NCBI GenBank assembly: GCA_030549775.1 | Contig: CM060174.1 | Coordinates: 47,596,707 to 47,660,706, forward strand | Source: Tamarix chinensis | Lineage: Eukaryota; Streptophyta; Magnoliopsida; Caryophyllales; Tamaricaceae | Direction of reading: 5' to 3' | DNA length: 64,000 nt | Shown: one piece after another, positions 54,995-64,000 of the stretch | Layout of the letters: every line of letters starts with the position of its first letter | How positions within the stretch are numbered: position 1 is the first letter of the stretch | The notes under the pieces: model-generated | The model's input: the letters and a program-made list of their open reading frames with translations, nothing else | What the model was told of the DNA's origin: nothing | Database searches by the model: none | Made by a program: the position numbers and the translations under genes

Positions 54995-55425
54995 TCACGC
55001 TGAATAGAATATCCGGCTAATTGCGGGATTGCTATCCTTGTTTTTCATCTTGCGCATGCAATACTTCAGGTTGTTAGCTGAGTGCGTGTCAATCGCCCCT
55101 CCACTGTCCACACCTTCGCTAAGATCTATCTTCCCCAACAACCGTTGATTTGAAGCATGAACCCTTCCAATCCATGTGCGTCCGTCTCAATCCACACGCT
55201 ACCAACTCCCTAAAGCATGCTCGAGATGCTTCGTAGTGGGCTTTACGGTATGGGCTTCTACTGCCCTTGCATCCACTCTCTGGCCCTGCTCATGCTCATA
55301 GTCAAACTGGAGCAAATATGACTCATCGATAGCCAAACAGCAATCTTTGTTAAAGTTATAAAACTCGGTGGTGGTATACAATTGGTTGGAACATGATTGG
55401 CATGCCTCACATCTTCCAAAGCTAA
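54995..55425 (-). pseudogene. Degraded CxxCxxC-containing reading frame, unknown protein
   Basis: One minus-strand frame of about 140 codons ends at TGA (54997-54995), with only two internal stops (TAG and TGA near 55198 and 55186). It reads GRCEACQSCSNQ near its start, then CLAIDESYLLQFDYEHEQGQ, then HASNQRLLGKIDLSEGVD and NLKYCMRKMKNKDSNPA at the C-terminal side. The composition is that of a real soluble protein and the frame is kept across both stops, so it is likely a recently dead gene fragment or last exon. The family is not recognised. No start codon or introns could be assigned. Confidence 0.55.
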
Positions 55426-55431
55426 GTTGCT

Positions 55432-55770
55432 ATTATACAACTAAAGTTGTAAATGAGTCCGATCAAGCCAAAGTTGGGGTGATCTTGGATTTGCTTCATT
55501 TCATTAGTATAAAAATAAAATTTAAGTTTTAACAAGTTGATCTAACTTGTAAGCTTTTATAGTAAATAAGTTGAGTTTGTAAATTTTTGTATTGACAATG
55601 AGATTCTGTCCTAATTTTTTATATTTAGGGTTGACTTGTTTAATAAATAATCTTAAAACAATTGTTCATGAGTTACTTGTTTAGCTAAATAAATAAGTCG
55701 AGTTAAACTCTTAATTAGTCGAGCCTAGAAAGCTCGTAAACTAACTTTGTTTGCCTACAACCCTAGAAAC
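55432..55770. mobile_element. Possible hAT-like MITE
   Basis: The ends CTAAAGTTGTAAATGAG and GTTTGCCTACAACCCTAG form an imperfect inverted repeat. The inside has AAATAAGTCGAG and GTCGAGCCTAGAAAGCTCG wording typical of plant GTAAACGAGCC-type MITEs (recollection). No clear target duplication was found. Confidence 0.4.
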
Positions 55771-56259
55771 AGCTATAATAACTATGCTTTGTTGAAAATA
55801 TTCTTTTTCAATATATTCTCTCATCTTGTTCTTCTTTCCATTTTCTTTTCAATAAGATTAAATTGGTTTCAAACCACTTATAAAGCAACAAATAGGCAAA
55901 TGACCATCTGATAATAGGCAAATGACCATCTAATAATAGGTAAAATCATTTTTTTTGATTCATAGAGTCAAAAAGGTAAGTACAAAATATCATATAGGCG
56001 ATGACTATAAATTATCAAGAAAGGAGAAGATGAATTTAAAGTTGAGCTTTTTTCCATCAAGCTTAATAAAATCACTGCTCAGGAAAGACTTGTCCTTGAC
56101 ATAATTCTTCAAAACCTTATTTAACTTTGTCTTGTCTGACAACCTCTATATCATTCTCAACTGCTTTATTCTCTTAAGACTAACAATAATTTCTTAGATA
56201 CCCAATATACCTTTTGTAATTCTGACCTCAATAAGATAGTTCTCATACAATGGCTCACC
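55771..56259. other. AT-rich spacer with a short tandem repeat, no gene
   Basis: GGCAAATGACCATCTRATAATA occurs twice in tandem at about 55896-55940. Nothing else is recognised in this stretch. Confidence 0.5.
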
Positions 56260-56577
56260 ATGGAACAACAAAGAAAAGGGGCTAGAATGGTTTTCATCGA
56301 TAATATAGCTAGAAACACTTCCAAACAAGAGTTATATAGGATCTTTGGAGTATTTGGCAAGGTGTCAGATAGACATATATGTTAATAAGAAATCATATGT
56401 ACTTTTACTAGTTTTGTCCATCATGCTCAGGAGAAAGATGTTGATAATATTATTTGGAGTAAAAATGGGATGTTTGTAAGAAGTATAAGGTCATTTCTTA
56501 GAAAAGTAAGGTTTACAATTGTCAAGGAAAGTCGGCCAACCAATAAATGTTGGGCTAGAATTATGGCTTTTTTTTAG
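56260..56577 (+). pseudogene. RRM-domain relic (plant RNA-binding protein or LINE-associated RRM)
   Basis: A 106-codon frame has two adjacent stops (TAA TAA at about 56377-56382). After MEQQRKGARM it reads VFIDNIARNTSKQELYRIFG and FGKVSDRHI, matching the first half of an RNA recognition motif (RNP2-like VFIDNI). A degraded RNP1 area (TFTSFVHHAQEKDVDNII) and MFVRSIRSFLRKVRF follow. In plants such RRMs with this wording are often attached to LINE- or DUF4283-like proteins (recollection). The frame ends at TAG 56575-56577. Isolated, with no neighbouring LINE domain seen. Confidence 0.65.
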
Positions 56578-57239
56578 TTTTTTTAGGGTTTCTTTTAGCC
56601 TTGAAGATAAAAGGAGTTGCATTTAGTATCATTATGAGCCACTTTGTAACACCCCTAATTTTTTTAGAACAAAAAAAATTTCATTTTGAAGATAGTGTGA
56701 CAATGTTATAAAAGCAAAAATAGGGAATGTTACCACTAGACCAACCATGAAAGAGGTGCGATCATCACCCCACTCATGCTTGATGTAAGGAAAAATGGAA
56801 TGAAGAATGTATGCTCTGCTATTAATACAACAATACTAATAACAACAATGAGAATAATAATGTACAAAGAAGAAAGCATACCTGATTCAAATATAAGAAC
56901 CAAAGATAAGAATTTAAATAACTAGGAAGAACTAAAAACATCCCAACACAATCGGTAAAAATATCTAATTGATTAGCCTAACTCTTAACTAAACAAGAAG
57001 GTAACTCTTGAACCCCAAGCAATGGTCAGCTACTGGCCCATGACATCATCATCAGCATACTCTATTCGAGAATCAAATTCCTACAAATTACCCTTTACTC
57101 ACTAGACTAGAAGTCAAATCATAATTGTGATCACATAAATGTAGTATCGGTATAGTGAAATAGTGATAAAACAATCTATGTAAAACATGGTAAGGGCTCA
57201 TACTGTATATTGAGGTCATATGATAACATAGTATTTAAC

Positions 57240-57273
57240 ATACTTAGAAAGATAATACTTAAGAGAGTGGATA

Positions 57274-57305
<32 letters not shown>
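57240..57305. repeat. Short (ATAC)n microsatellite
   Basis: ACATACATACATACATACATA-type units run at about 57276-57302 inside the LTR-like sequence. Confidence 0.9.
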
Positions 57306-57306
<1 letters not shown>

Positions 57307-57429
57307 ATGAAAAGGTCTTAGGATACACATTTCCATATATGCATGAGTCTCCATAACGAGCTATATAAAAGTAGAACACATAACGTCAATATTGCAAGAT
57401 GGGATCGGACATAGGACTGCCTCTCCCAC

Positions 57430-57775
57430 CACCACATTATGCTAGTGCCAAGGGATTTTTTTAAAAGGATCTTCTTCATCTACCACACTTGGTCTCCTAA
57501 GAGAGCAGGGCATACACTAAATTTTGGGTTTACCTCATTTGAAGTACATTACCATGGACTCAAATGGTTGTATATATTCTAAGAATGGGATAAACGTAGG
57601 ACTCCAATTCCTACAATTACACCACTTTAGTGCCAAGGGGCTTTTTGCAGGATATTCAACATCCGCCGCACTTGGTCACGTTCAATTTTGGGTTTTTCTC
57701 ATCCACCACACTAGTGCTAGTGCCAAAGGACTTTTCTTAGGAATCTTCAATATCTACTACATTTGGTTTCCCAAA
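57430..57775 (+). repeat. Imperfect tandem units CACTAGTGCTAGTGCCAAGG
   Basis: Units combining CTAGTGCCAAGGGRTTTTT, GGATCTTCAACATC and ACCACACTTGGTCTCC occur near 57440, 57629 and 57713. The placement inside an LTR-like sequence resembles the arrays in elements A-C. Confidence 0.6.
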
Positions 57776-58480
57776 CTAGGGGCACAAAAGATAACAAAAT
57801 CCTAAGTATGCATACTGAGAAGGCCTCTAAAATTATATTATCAAATTTCAAATATCAAACTAATCGAGTGTTTTAAGTGTTGACACCATACACTAACCAA
57901 GACATACAAGCCACCAAATTGGGTGTTTCAAGGTAACACCCAACTCAACCAAAAAAGGCTCACAATATTATCATTTTAATCCATATAATATTTAGGTTAA
58001 ACATGATTGAAATATCAAAATTTTATAATTATATATAACCATTAATATATAAGACCCAAATAAAGAGCATTAGATAACAAGAAAACATGGCGAAATTAGG
58101 CGGACCAGTATATCAGTCCTTGAGACCATCCGAGTGGTCTAGTCGTACCAGACTAGGAAAAAAATCAACAGACTAATTGATAGGTTGGTTCTACTAATCG
58201 ACTGTTCATGGGAGACCAGTTGATCAGTTTGACCAAACCAATTAATGGATTTAATTAAAGACCAGACTTCTCTGGTTACAAGGCAACTAGTTGATGGGTT
58301 TAGTAAATGGATTAGCTGCGCCTAGGATCTAGTTAACTAGTTTATCAAACGAATCAACTGCTCCTACTACTAGCCAATCAAAAATTTCTGAACTGAGTGA
58401 CTGTTCATGCAATCAGTTGATTGGTTCAACAAACTGATTGACTGGTTTGGGTAAAATAGCACCAGACCTACGATCTATGA

Positions 58481-59253
58481 TTTCTATCGATCACCCAGCA
58501 ATCCCGTAGTGTTTTTATTGCATGTGTGAGTTCTTTTCATCAAGAACCCACCGAAAGGTGTTTCTTCATCAAAATTTTGAACCTTCATAATCTTCTTGAA
58601 TCTTCAATGTAAATCTTGGTTGAAGATTTAAATTTCTTGCACCATTCTTGTTGAATTTCTTTTGATCTTCAACCAAGGAAAACATCCCGTCTTCGACGTT
58701 TTTCTTCATTCCACATAAAATCATTCAATTGTCCAGCCCTTCATTCCATTTATTCCTTTCACCATACAACATCTCTTTTCCATTTTATCCTTCGACGTTC
58801 CAACGTCCTTTTTCCATTCCTCTCTTTGATTTTTCCAATATAATCTTCTCCCATTTTTCCTCTCTCCGTATCGTAACTTTTTTCTCCCGGCAATCCTATC
58901 GGTTCAAATAGGAGTTGCAATCTTCGACCCTTATCCCTTTTGTTTTCCATCCTATCAACACATACTCTTCTTTTTCTCTCCTTCACATCTTCAACTTGAA
59001 GATACTATGTCCGTGACCTCTTTTATCATTTTATGTGACCTATTGTGTGTCATAAAGGGAGTTCTCATTTCCAGCATCATTCGGCCATTTTTTCTTTAAA
59101 AGTTTTGCGTGACCAAGGCATCAAAGAAAACATTGAGATTTTATTGAATATTAGTAAGATCTAGCCTATAGTATTCGGCTGCAAACAACACTTCCAAGGC
59201 TATCATTAGTGCTGAATTGTTGTGGAAGATAAGTATTGTATTATCACTTCACT
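58481..59253. other. AT- and pyrimidine-rich leader before the right-hand gypsy gag, no gene
   Basis: TTTCTTCATC- and CTTCGAC-rich sequence with no recognisable domain or clear primer-binding site. It may be the 5' LTR or leader of the gypsy copy that follows, but no second LTR lies inside the window to confirm this. Confidence 0.4.
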
Positions 59254-60390
59254 ATGGCAAGTGAAGATGTTCGTGCATTGGTAGAGTCTATCAAGAGTCT
59301 AACCTCATGTATAGATGCTCAAATCCATAATCAAGAAACACTTCAACAACAATTACAAATTATGGAAGCCAAGCTAGCCAATCAAGAGAAGTTTAGTCCA
59401 TGGCCAAATCAAATGGAAACCACAAAAGATAGTGTGAAAGGGAAGATGAGGCATGCTTTCCAAGAAAAAGGAGGACGTGGATACACAAACGCGCATCAAA
59501 CCAAAGATGGAGAAGAAGAGATGAGTTATTTTGGCTCAAGAAATCATAGAAGACCACATCCATTCCAAGTAAGACATGCATACAATGAGGATCAAGGTAT
59601 CAAACTTGACCTTCCTGAATACTATGGTGAATTGAATGTGGAATTATTTTTTGAGTGGTTGCATGATATTGAAGCTATATTTGAATTTAAAGAGTATGAT
59701 GATGAGAGAAAATGTAAGCTTGCTACTCTTAAGTTCAAAATATTTGCTAGGATTTGGTATGAAAACTTAAAAAAGACCAGAGAAACATAAGAAAAATCAA
59801 AAATTAAATCTTGAGAAAAGCTTAAAAAACACCTAAGAAAATAATTTGTGCCTAGAGAATATGAACAAGATATGTATGTGAAAATGACAACTCTAAGGCA
59901 AGGATTATTTAGTGTAGAAGAATATACTAGAGAATTTGAAAAACTAGCACTTATATGTGATGTCCAAGAAATAAAAGAACAACGATGTGCTAGATACTTA
60001 GGTGGCTTGAATAACTTGATAAGAGATAAAGTTGATATGTATTCATATGATTCTCTTGATGAATTGATAAAGTTGGCTTTAAAATTTGAAAGATAAACTA
60101 AATCAACCAAAGCCCATGTTAAGTCTAATGTTTCAGCCTCAACTAAACCCTATTCGAATACCTTTACACCTAAACCAACATCTTCATATGATAAAAAGAA
60201 TAATCGAGATGATAAAGGTAAAAATAAGGTAGTTGAAATGTCTAATAAACAATGCTTAAAATGTAAAGGACATGGACACTTTGCTAGAGAATGTCCTAAC
60301 CAAAGAGCCTTAACCTTGAATGAAATAGAAAACATGGAACCATGTAGTGATGATGAGAATCTATAAATTGAATCTCCTAATTAAATCTTA
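59254..60390 (+). pseudogene. gag of the right-hand gypsy copy
   Basis: Starts MASEDVRALVESIKSL (ATG at 59254), with a heptad-like coiled-coil stretch (about residues 15-50). The gag core follows (LDLPEYYGELNVELFFEWLH, YENLKKTRE). The frame stops at TAA 59788, then resumes as RECEYEQDMY-type core (59848-60096) and a zinc knuckle at about 60255-60300, CLKCKGHGHFARECP, a complete CX2CX4HX4C. Stops also occur at about 59812, 59842 and 60094. Compared with the 23 kb copy, this one retains the N-terminus. Gag forms the particle. Confidence 0.8.
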
Positions 60391-60960
60391 ACCATGGGTG
60401 AAGAAGAAGGAGACCCATGTTTTGTGATTTAAAGAGTGTTACAAATCCAACCTAATGTGACACCTACTCAAAGGGAGAAATTTTTTTAAGACTAAGTGTA
60501 AAATAGGTGACATGGTTTGTAGACTCATTATTGATACTGGTTCATGTACAAATGTTGCTAGTCAAGAAATGGTTAAGAAACTTGGTTTAGAGACTACTAA
60601 TCATCCTAAAACCTATTCTTTACAATGGCTAAACAAAGACAAAGGAGCTAAAGTAAACAAAAGAACCCTAATCACATTTTGCATTAGAGACTACCATGAT
60701 GAAGTTCTATGTGATGTTTTACCTATGTATGATTGTGATTTCTTTTAGGAAGACCATAGCAATATGATAGAAAAGCAACTCATGATGGAGTAACTAATGA
60801 ATATGTGGTGAAAAAAAGAAAACAATTGTATAGATTGACATCTTCTTTATGTGATCATATGCCTTTGAGTGATGACAAAAATAGATTATTTTTTCATAAA
60901 AAGGCTATAGAAAAATGCATAGAAGAAGAAGGAATTTTCTATTCTTTAGTTGTTAAAGAT
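60391..60960 (+). pseudogene. Aspartic protease of the right-hand gypsy copy
   Basis: 60512-60748 reads CRLIIDTGSCTNVASQEMVK (catalytic Asp in DTG), then KLGLETTNHPKTYSLQWLNK and LCDVLPMYDCDF. The family motif that follows (LLGRPW) is broken by a stop near 60747, and it resumes at 60805 as a linker (KQLYRLTSSLCDHMPLSDDK). Frame changes occur near 60490 and 60750. The protease would release mature proteins. Confidence 0.8.
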
Positions 60961-61770
60961 TATAAACTTAGGGAGAAACAAATTGAAAATCCAAATCTAA
61001 TTAAGCTGCTTGATGAATATCATGATGTATTTCCTAATTATTTACCTCTTAGATTACCACCTAAAAGAGGTATAGAACATGCCATTGATTTTATTCCTGG
61101 AATGCCTCTTCCAAATAAACCCTCTTATATATGTAACCCATAGGAAGCTAAGGAATTACAAAAAAAAATCCAAGATCTTATGGATAAAGGACTTGTGAGA
61201 GAAAGTATGAGTCCTTGTAGTGTTCTTACTTTACTAGTGCCTAAAAAAGATGGTACTTGGCATATGTGTATAGATTCAAGGGCAGTGAATACCATTACTA
61301 TTAAATATCGTTTTCCTATGCCTAGGTTAGATGATATGCTAGATGAACTTTGTATTGCACAAGTATTTTCCAAAATTGATTTAAGAATTAGTTATTATCA
61401 ACTAAGGATTAGAGGTGGAGATGAGTGGAAAACAACTTTTAAAAATAAATATGGTCTCTATGAGTGGATGGTTATGCCTTTTGGGTTATGTAATGTACCT
61501 AGATCATTTTTGAGACTTATGAATGAAGTTCTCTGACCTTTCCTTCGTGATTTTATTGTTGTATATTTGGATGATATTCTTGTGTATAGAAAGAATGGTC
61601 ATGATCACCTAGTACATTTGAGGAAATTGTTTGATAAGCTAAGGAAAGCTAAACTTTATGGAAAACTTGAGAAATGTGACTTTATGCTTTCAAGTGTAGT
61701 TTTCCTAGGCTATATTATTAGTGGTGAGGGTATTAAAGTGGATCCTAATAAGATTAGAGCTATGTAAGAA
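60961..61770 (+). pseudogene. Reverse transcriptase of the right-hand gypsy copy
   Basis: Motifs in order: [87 protein letters not shown] (expected GYHQIRI), [19 protein letters not shown], catalytic YLDD (61563-61574), then GKLEKCDFMLSSVVFLGYII and VDPNKIRAM. Both catalytic aspartates of YLDD are intact. Stops at 61141, 61534 and 61765 break an otherwise long frame, so few changes separate it from a functional length. Confidence 0.85.
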
Positions 61771-62400
61771 TGGCCTATCCCTAAAAATGTTCATGATGTG
61801 AGAAGTTTTCATGGGTTAGTTAGTTTTTATAGAATATTCATTAAGGATTTTTCTACTATATCTACACCTATTGCACAAATCATAAAAAAGGTGAATTTTA
61901 TTAGGGAAAAGAAGCTACTCAAGCCTTTGAGACCCTCAAAACAAAACTTTCTAATGCCCCTGTATTATCTCTACCCAAATTTAACCTTCTTTTTGAAGTA
62001 ACTTGTGATGCTAGTGGAGTTGGAATAAGAGGTGTACTTTCACAGGAAAAGAAACCTATATCATTCTTCTCTGAAAGGTTGAATGGAGCCAAAATTAACT
62101 ATTCAACTTATGATAAGGAATTATTTTCCATTATACGGAGTATAGAGACATGGAGTCATTATCTGAGACCAAAACCCTTTGTATTACATTCAGATCATGG
62201 AAGTTTAAAATACTCACATAGTTAAAAGAAAGTTAATCTGAGACATGCAAAGTGGGTGAGTTTCTTACAATCCTTTGTGTTCTCTATCAAACATTTATAT
62301 GGAAAATAAAATGTAGTAGCTGATGCTCTTTCTCGTAGATCTACATTACTTGTTATGATGGATGCTAAAATCTTAGGTTTTGAAATCTTAAAAGAATTGT
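61771..62400 (+). pseudogene. RNase H of the right-hand gypsy copy
   Basis: The tether RSFHGLVSFYRIFIKDFSTI is followed, with a frame change near 61890-61990, by [15 protein letters not shown] (first catalytic Asp), [51 protein letters not shown] and VVADALSRR. The last motifs mark the RNase H C-terminal end. Stops occur near 62222 and 62307. Confidence 0.8.
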
Positions 62401-63584
62401 ATAGAATTGTATCCTAAAGATGAAGATTTTAAGGATATATTTAGTGCATGTAAAGAAAGTGGATACTATGGTAATTATGTCATACAAGATGGATTTTTGT
62501 TTAGACTAAATAAAATTTGTATTCCTAGATCTAGTATTCGAGACTTATTGATTAAAGAAATACATGAAGGTAGCATTGCGGGACATTTTGCTATACATAA
62601 GACTATGGAATTTTTACAAGAAAATTTCTATTGGCCATGAATGGTTAAAAATGTACAAGCTATGATAAGTAGATGTTATACATGTCAAAAATGTAAAGTT
62701 ACATTCATAAAGGCTTATACACGCCTTTATCAGTTCCTAATAAACCATGAGAAGGAGTTAATATGGACTTTATCCTAGGGTTACCAAGAACACAATATGG
62801 TAAAGATTCTATTCTTGTGGTGGTAGATAGATTTTCTAAAATGGCTCATTTTATTCCATGCAATAAAATCGATGATGCCACACATGTTGCTGACTTTTAT
62901 TTTAGAGAGATTGTTAAACTTCATGGTGTGCTTAAAAGCATTGTCTCAGATCGGGATGTCAATTTTATGAGTTATTTTTGGAAAACTTTATGGCATATGC
63001 TTGGTACTAAATTGTTATTTAGCACTTCAAATCATCCACAAACTGACGGTCAAACTGAGGTAACTAATCGAACTCTTGGTACATTATTAAGATGTTTAGT
63101 TAATAAAAGTACTAAGGATTGGGATGTTAAGTTAGCTCATGTAGAGTTTGCTTACAATCAAAGTCCATCAAGTACTACTCGAACTAGTCCGTTTGAGGTG
63201 GTTTATGGAGTGAATCCACACATGCCAATCAATATAATTCCTTCAAAGAAAGGTGAATTACAAAATTATGAAGCCGAGGATAGAGTCAAATTCTTTCAAC
63301 AACTTCATCAGAAAATAAAAACTAATATTGAAAAAGCTAATGCTAAGTATAAAGCTCAAGCGAATAAGCATAGAAACCTACATGTATTTTCTCCTGATGA
63401 CTTAGTTTGGTTACATTTGCGTAAAGAAAGATTTCCTAATTTACGTAAAAATAAAATAATGCCAAGAGTTGATGGACCTTTTAAAATACTAAGAATGTTT
63501 GGGAATAATGCTTATGAACTTGAACTTCCAGATCATTATGGTGGAGTTTCAAGAACTTTTAATATTGGGGATTTGTCTCCTTAA
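62401..63584 (+). pseudogene. Integrase of the right-hand gypsy copy
   Basis: 62407-62640 is the zinc-binding part (IHEGSIAGHFAIHKTMEFLQ, NFYWP). After a stop at 62638 a degraded CQKCK motif follows near 62685. 62763-63584 is one open frame of 273 codons: MDFILGLPRTQYGKDSILVV (first Asp), then SDRDVNFMSYFWKTL (second Asp), NHPQTDGQTEVTNRTLG (catalytic Glu), PFEVVYGVNPHMPINIIP, QANKHRNLHVFSPDDLVW and GGVSRTFNIGDLSP. The D,D,E triad is intact in the core, but the zinc-binding part is cut off by the stop. No chromodomain follows. Confidence 0.88.
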
Positions 63585-63599
63585 TATACTTATGATAAT

Positions 63600-63833
63600 T
63601 TGAGGACAAATTCTTCTCAACTTGAGGAGAATGATGCAAGTGCATCTAATGATTCTCATATTTCTACTAATTCTCAAGGTAAGGAAGAATTATCTTTCTT
63701 AATAATGGAGCCAATCATTTTAAATATTCTCGATAATATGTCTATGCATGGTATTGAAAATGATTCAAGATATTTTTGTAGGTATATTACATATTTGCAA
63801 GGTGAAGACGTTAACACATCAAAAGAGACTTAA
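63600..63833 (+). pseudogene. Post-integrase tail frame of the right-hand gypsy copy
   Basis: A 77-codon open stretch after the integrase stop with NSQGKEELSFLIMEPIILNI and YFCRYITYLQGEDV. The same sequence occurs inverted at 25338-25102, showing that this tail belongs to the family. It may be a C-terminal extension of pol or the transcribed 3' end. Function unknown. Confidence 0.6.
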
Positions 63834-64000
63834 TGTGTACAAGCATTCAAAACATGTAAGGCTATGTAATGTCCTTGTTGGTAGGGTACATAGTAGCTTT
63901 ATGCACCAATACAACTAGGGTACCTTTGTGTCCCTGGGTTGATGGTTGAAAGGTACTGAGTAGCTTGTATGCACTAGTACAACCGGTGTACCTTTATGTC
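63834..64000 (+). repeat. Short tandem repeat at the right edge, possible start of 3' LTR
   Basis: Two copies of about 80 bp share GTAGCTT-TATGCACYARTACAAC and GGTACCTTTRTGTC (near 63893 and 63962). The window ends inside the second. It could be the beginning of the 3' LTR or a local duplication. Confidence 0.5.

Larger units (their letters stand above)
56645..58480 (+). repeat. LTR-like sequence starting TGTAACACCCC, with internal tandem units
   Basis: It starts TGTAACACCCCTAATTTTTT, the same terminus type as elements A and C, followed by AAAATAGGGAATGTTACCAC. Tandem units lie at 57430-57775. The region 58080-58450 has CCAGTTGATCAGTTTG-type repeats like those near 27060-27215. The 3' end and target duplication were not found. 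No gene. Confidence 0.45.
59254..63833 (+). mobile_element. Chromovirus-like Ty3/gypsy element, long coding copy, degenerate
   Basis: Plus-strand gag, zinc knuckle, protease, reverse transcriptase, RNase H and integrase lie in gypsy order, followed by an extra tail frame (63600-63833). The 23096-24886 fragment and the inverted tail at 25070-25362 are the same family. Stops break each domain, so the copy is inactive. The 3' LTR is not reached, and no chromodomain was recognised after integrase. Reina/CRM-type assignment is by wording only. Confidence 0.88.

Overview
This window is nuclear DNA from a flowering plant, probably a eudicot with a large, repeat-rich genome. The evidence is one intron-less pentatricopeptide-repeat (PPR) gene surrounded by degenerate plant transposon families: Athila-like and chromovirus-like Ty3/gypsy elements, a plant L1 LINE, an En/Spm (CACTA) element, hAT-like MITEs and very long non-coding LTR-like elements. 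Nothing bacterial, organellar or viral was seen. All identifications come from reading motifs by eye; no database search was run, and the species is not resolved.

Layout. 1-16.7 kb: a minus-strand Athila-like element running off the left edge, carrying integrase, RNase H, reverse transcriptase, protease, gag, a tRNA-Asp-type primer site and an LTR. Two later insertions split its gag region. One is a 4,790 bp non-coding LTR-like element ('A', 4318-9107, 5 bp target duplication CTGGT). The other is a nearly complete L1 LINE (9631-14512, 11 bp target duplication AAGTTTGTCAT). 16.7-19.26 kb: decayed LTR-like DNA with tandem arrays. 19.26-23.09 kb: a CACTA transposon lacking its 3' end. 23.1-25.4 kb: an internally deleted gypsy copy with an inverted pol tail beside it. 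25.4-28.1 kb: AT-rich, LTR-like and degenerate repeats. 28.13-37.94 kb: element 'B', a reverse-oriented relative of A flanked by GTTAA, split by a third, forward copy 'C' (29142-34293). 38.46-39.90 kb: the PPR gene, the only intact protein-coding gene. 39.9-45.5 kb: no recognisable gene. 45.52-53.03 kb: a minus-strand gypsy element with LTRs and a Met-tRNA-type primer site; a 944 bp hAT-type MITE sits in its protease with a perfect 8 bp duplication. 53-56.6 kb: small degraded coding relics, including a CxxCxxC-containing reading frame and an RRM relic. 56.6-58.5 kb: another LTR-like sequence with an internal array. 59.25 kb to the end: a second, longer chromovirus-like gypsy copy of the same family as the 23-25 kb fragment, with degraded gag-pol.

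The host gene is a P-class PPR protein with about nine repeats and a Ser/Pro/Arg-rich N-terminus suggesting organelle import. The transposons are inactive as read, because of stops, frameshifts and deletions. The most unusual signal is the A/B/C family: three coding-less, roughly 4.7-5.2 kb elements sharing one ordered layout. That layout is a terminal hairpin, a second conserved block, a 3+3 array of inverted-repeat motifs, minisatellites, trinucleotide microsatellites, a GC-rich block and an AT-rich end. They are most simply solo LTRs of a very long-LTR retrotransposon, but the internal architecture deserves study.
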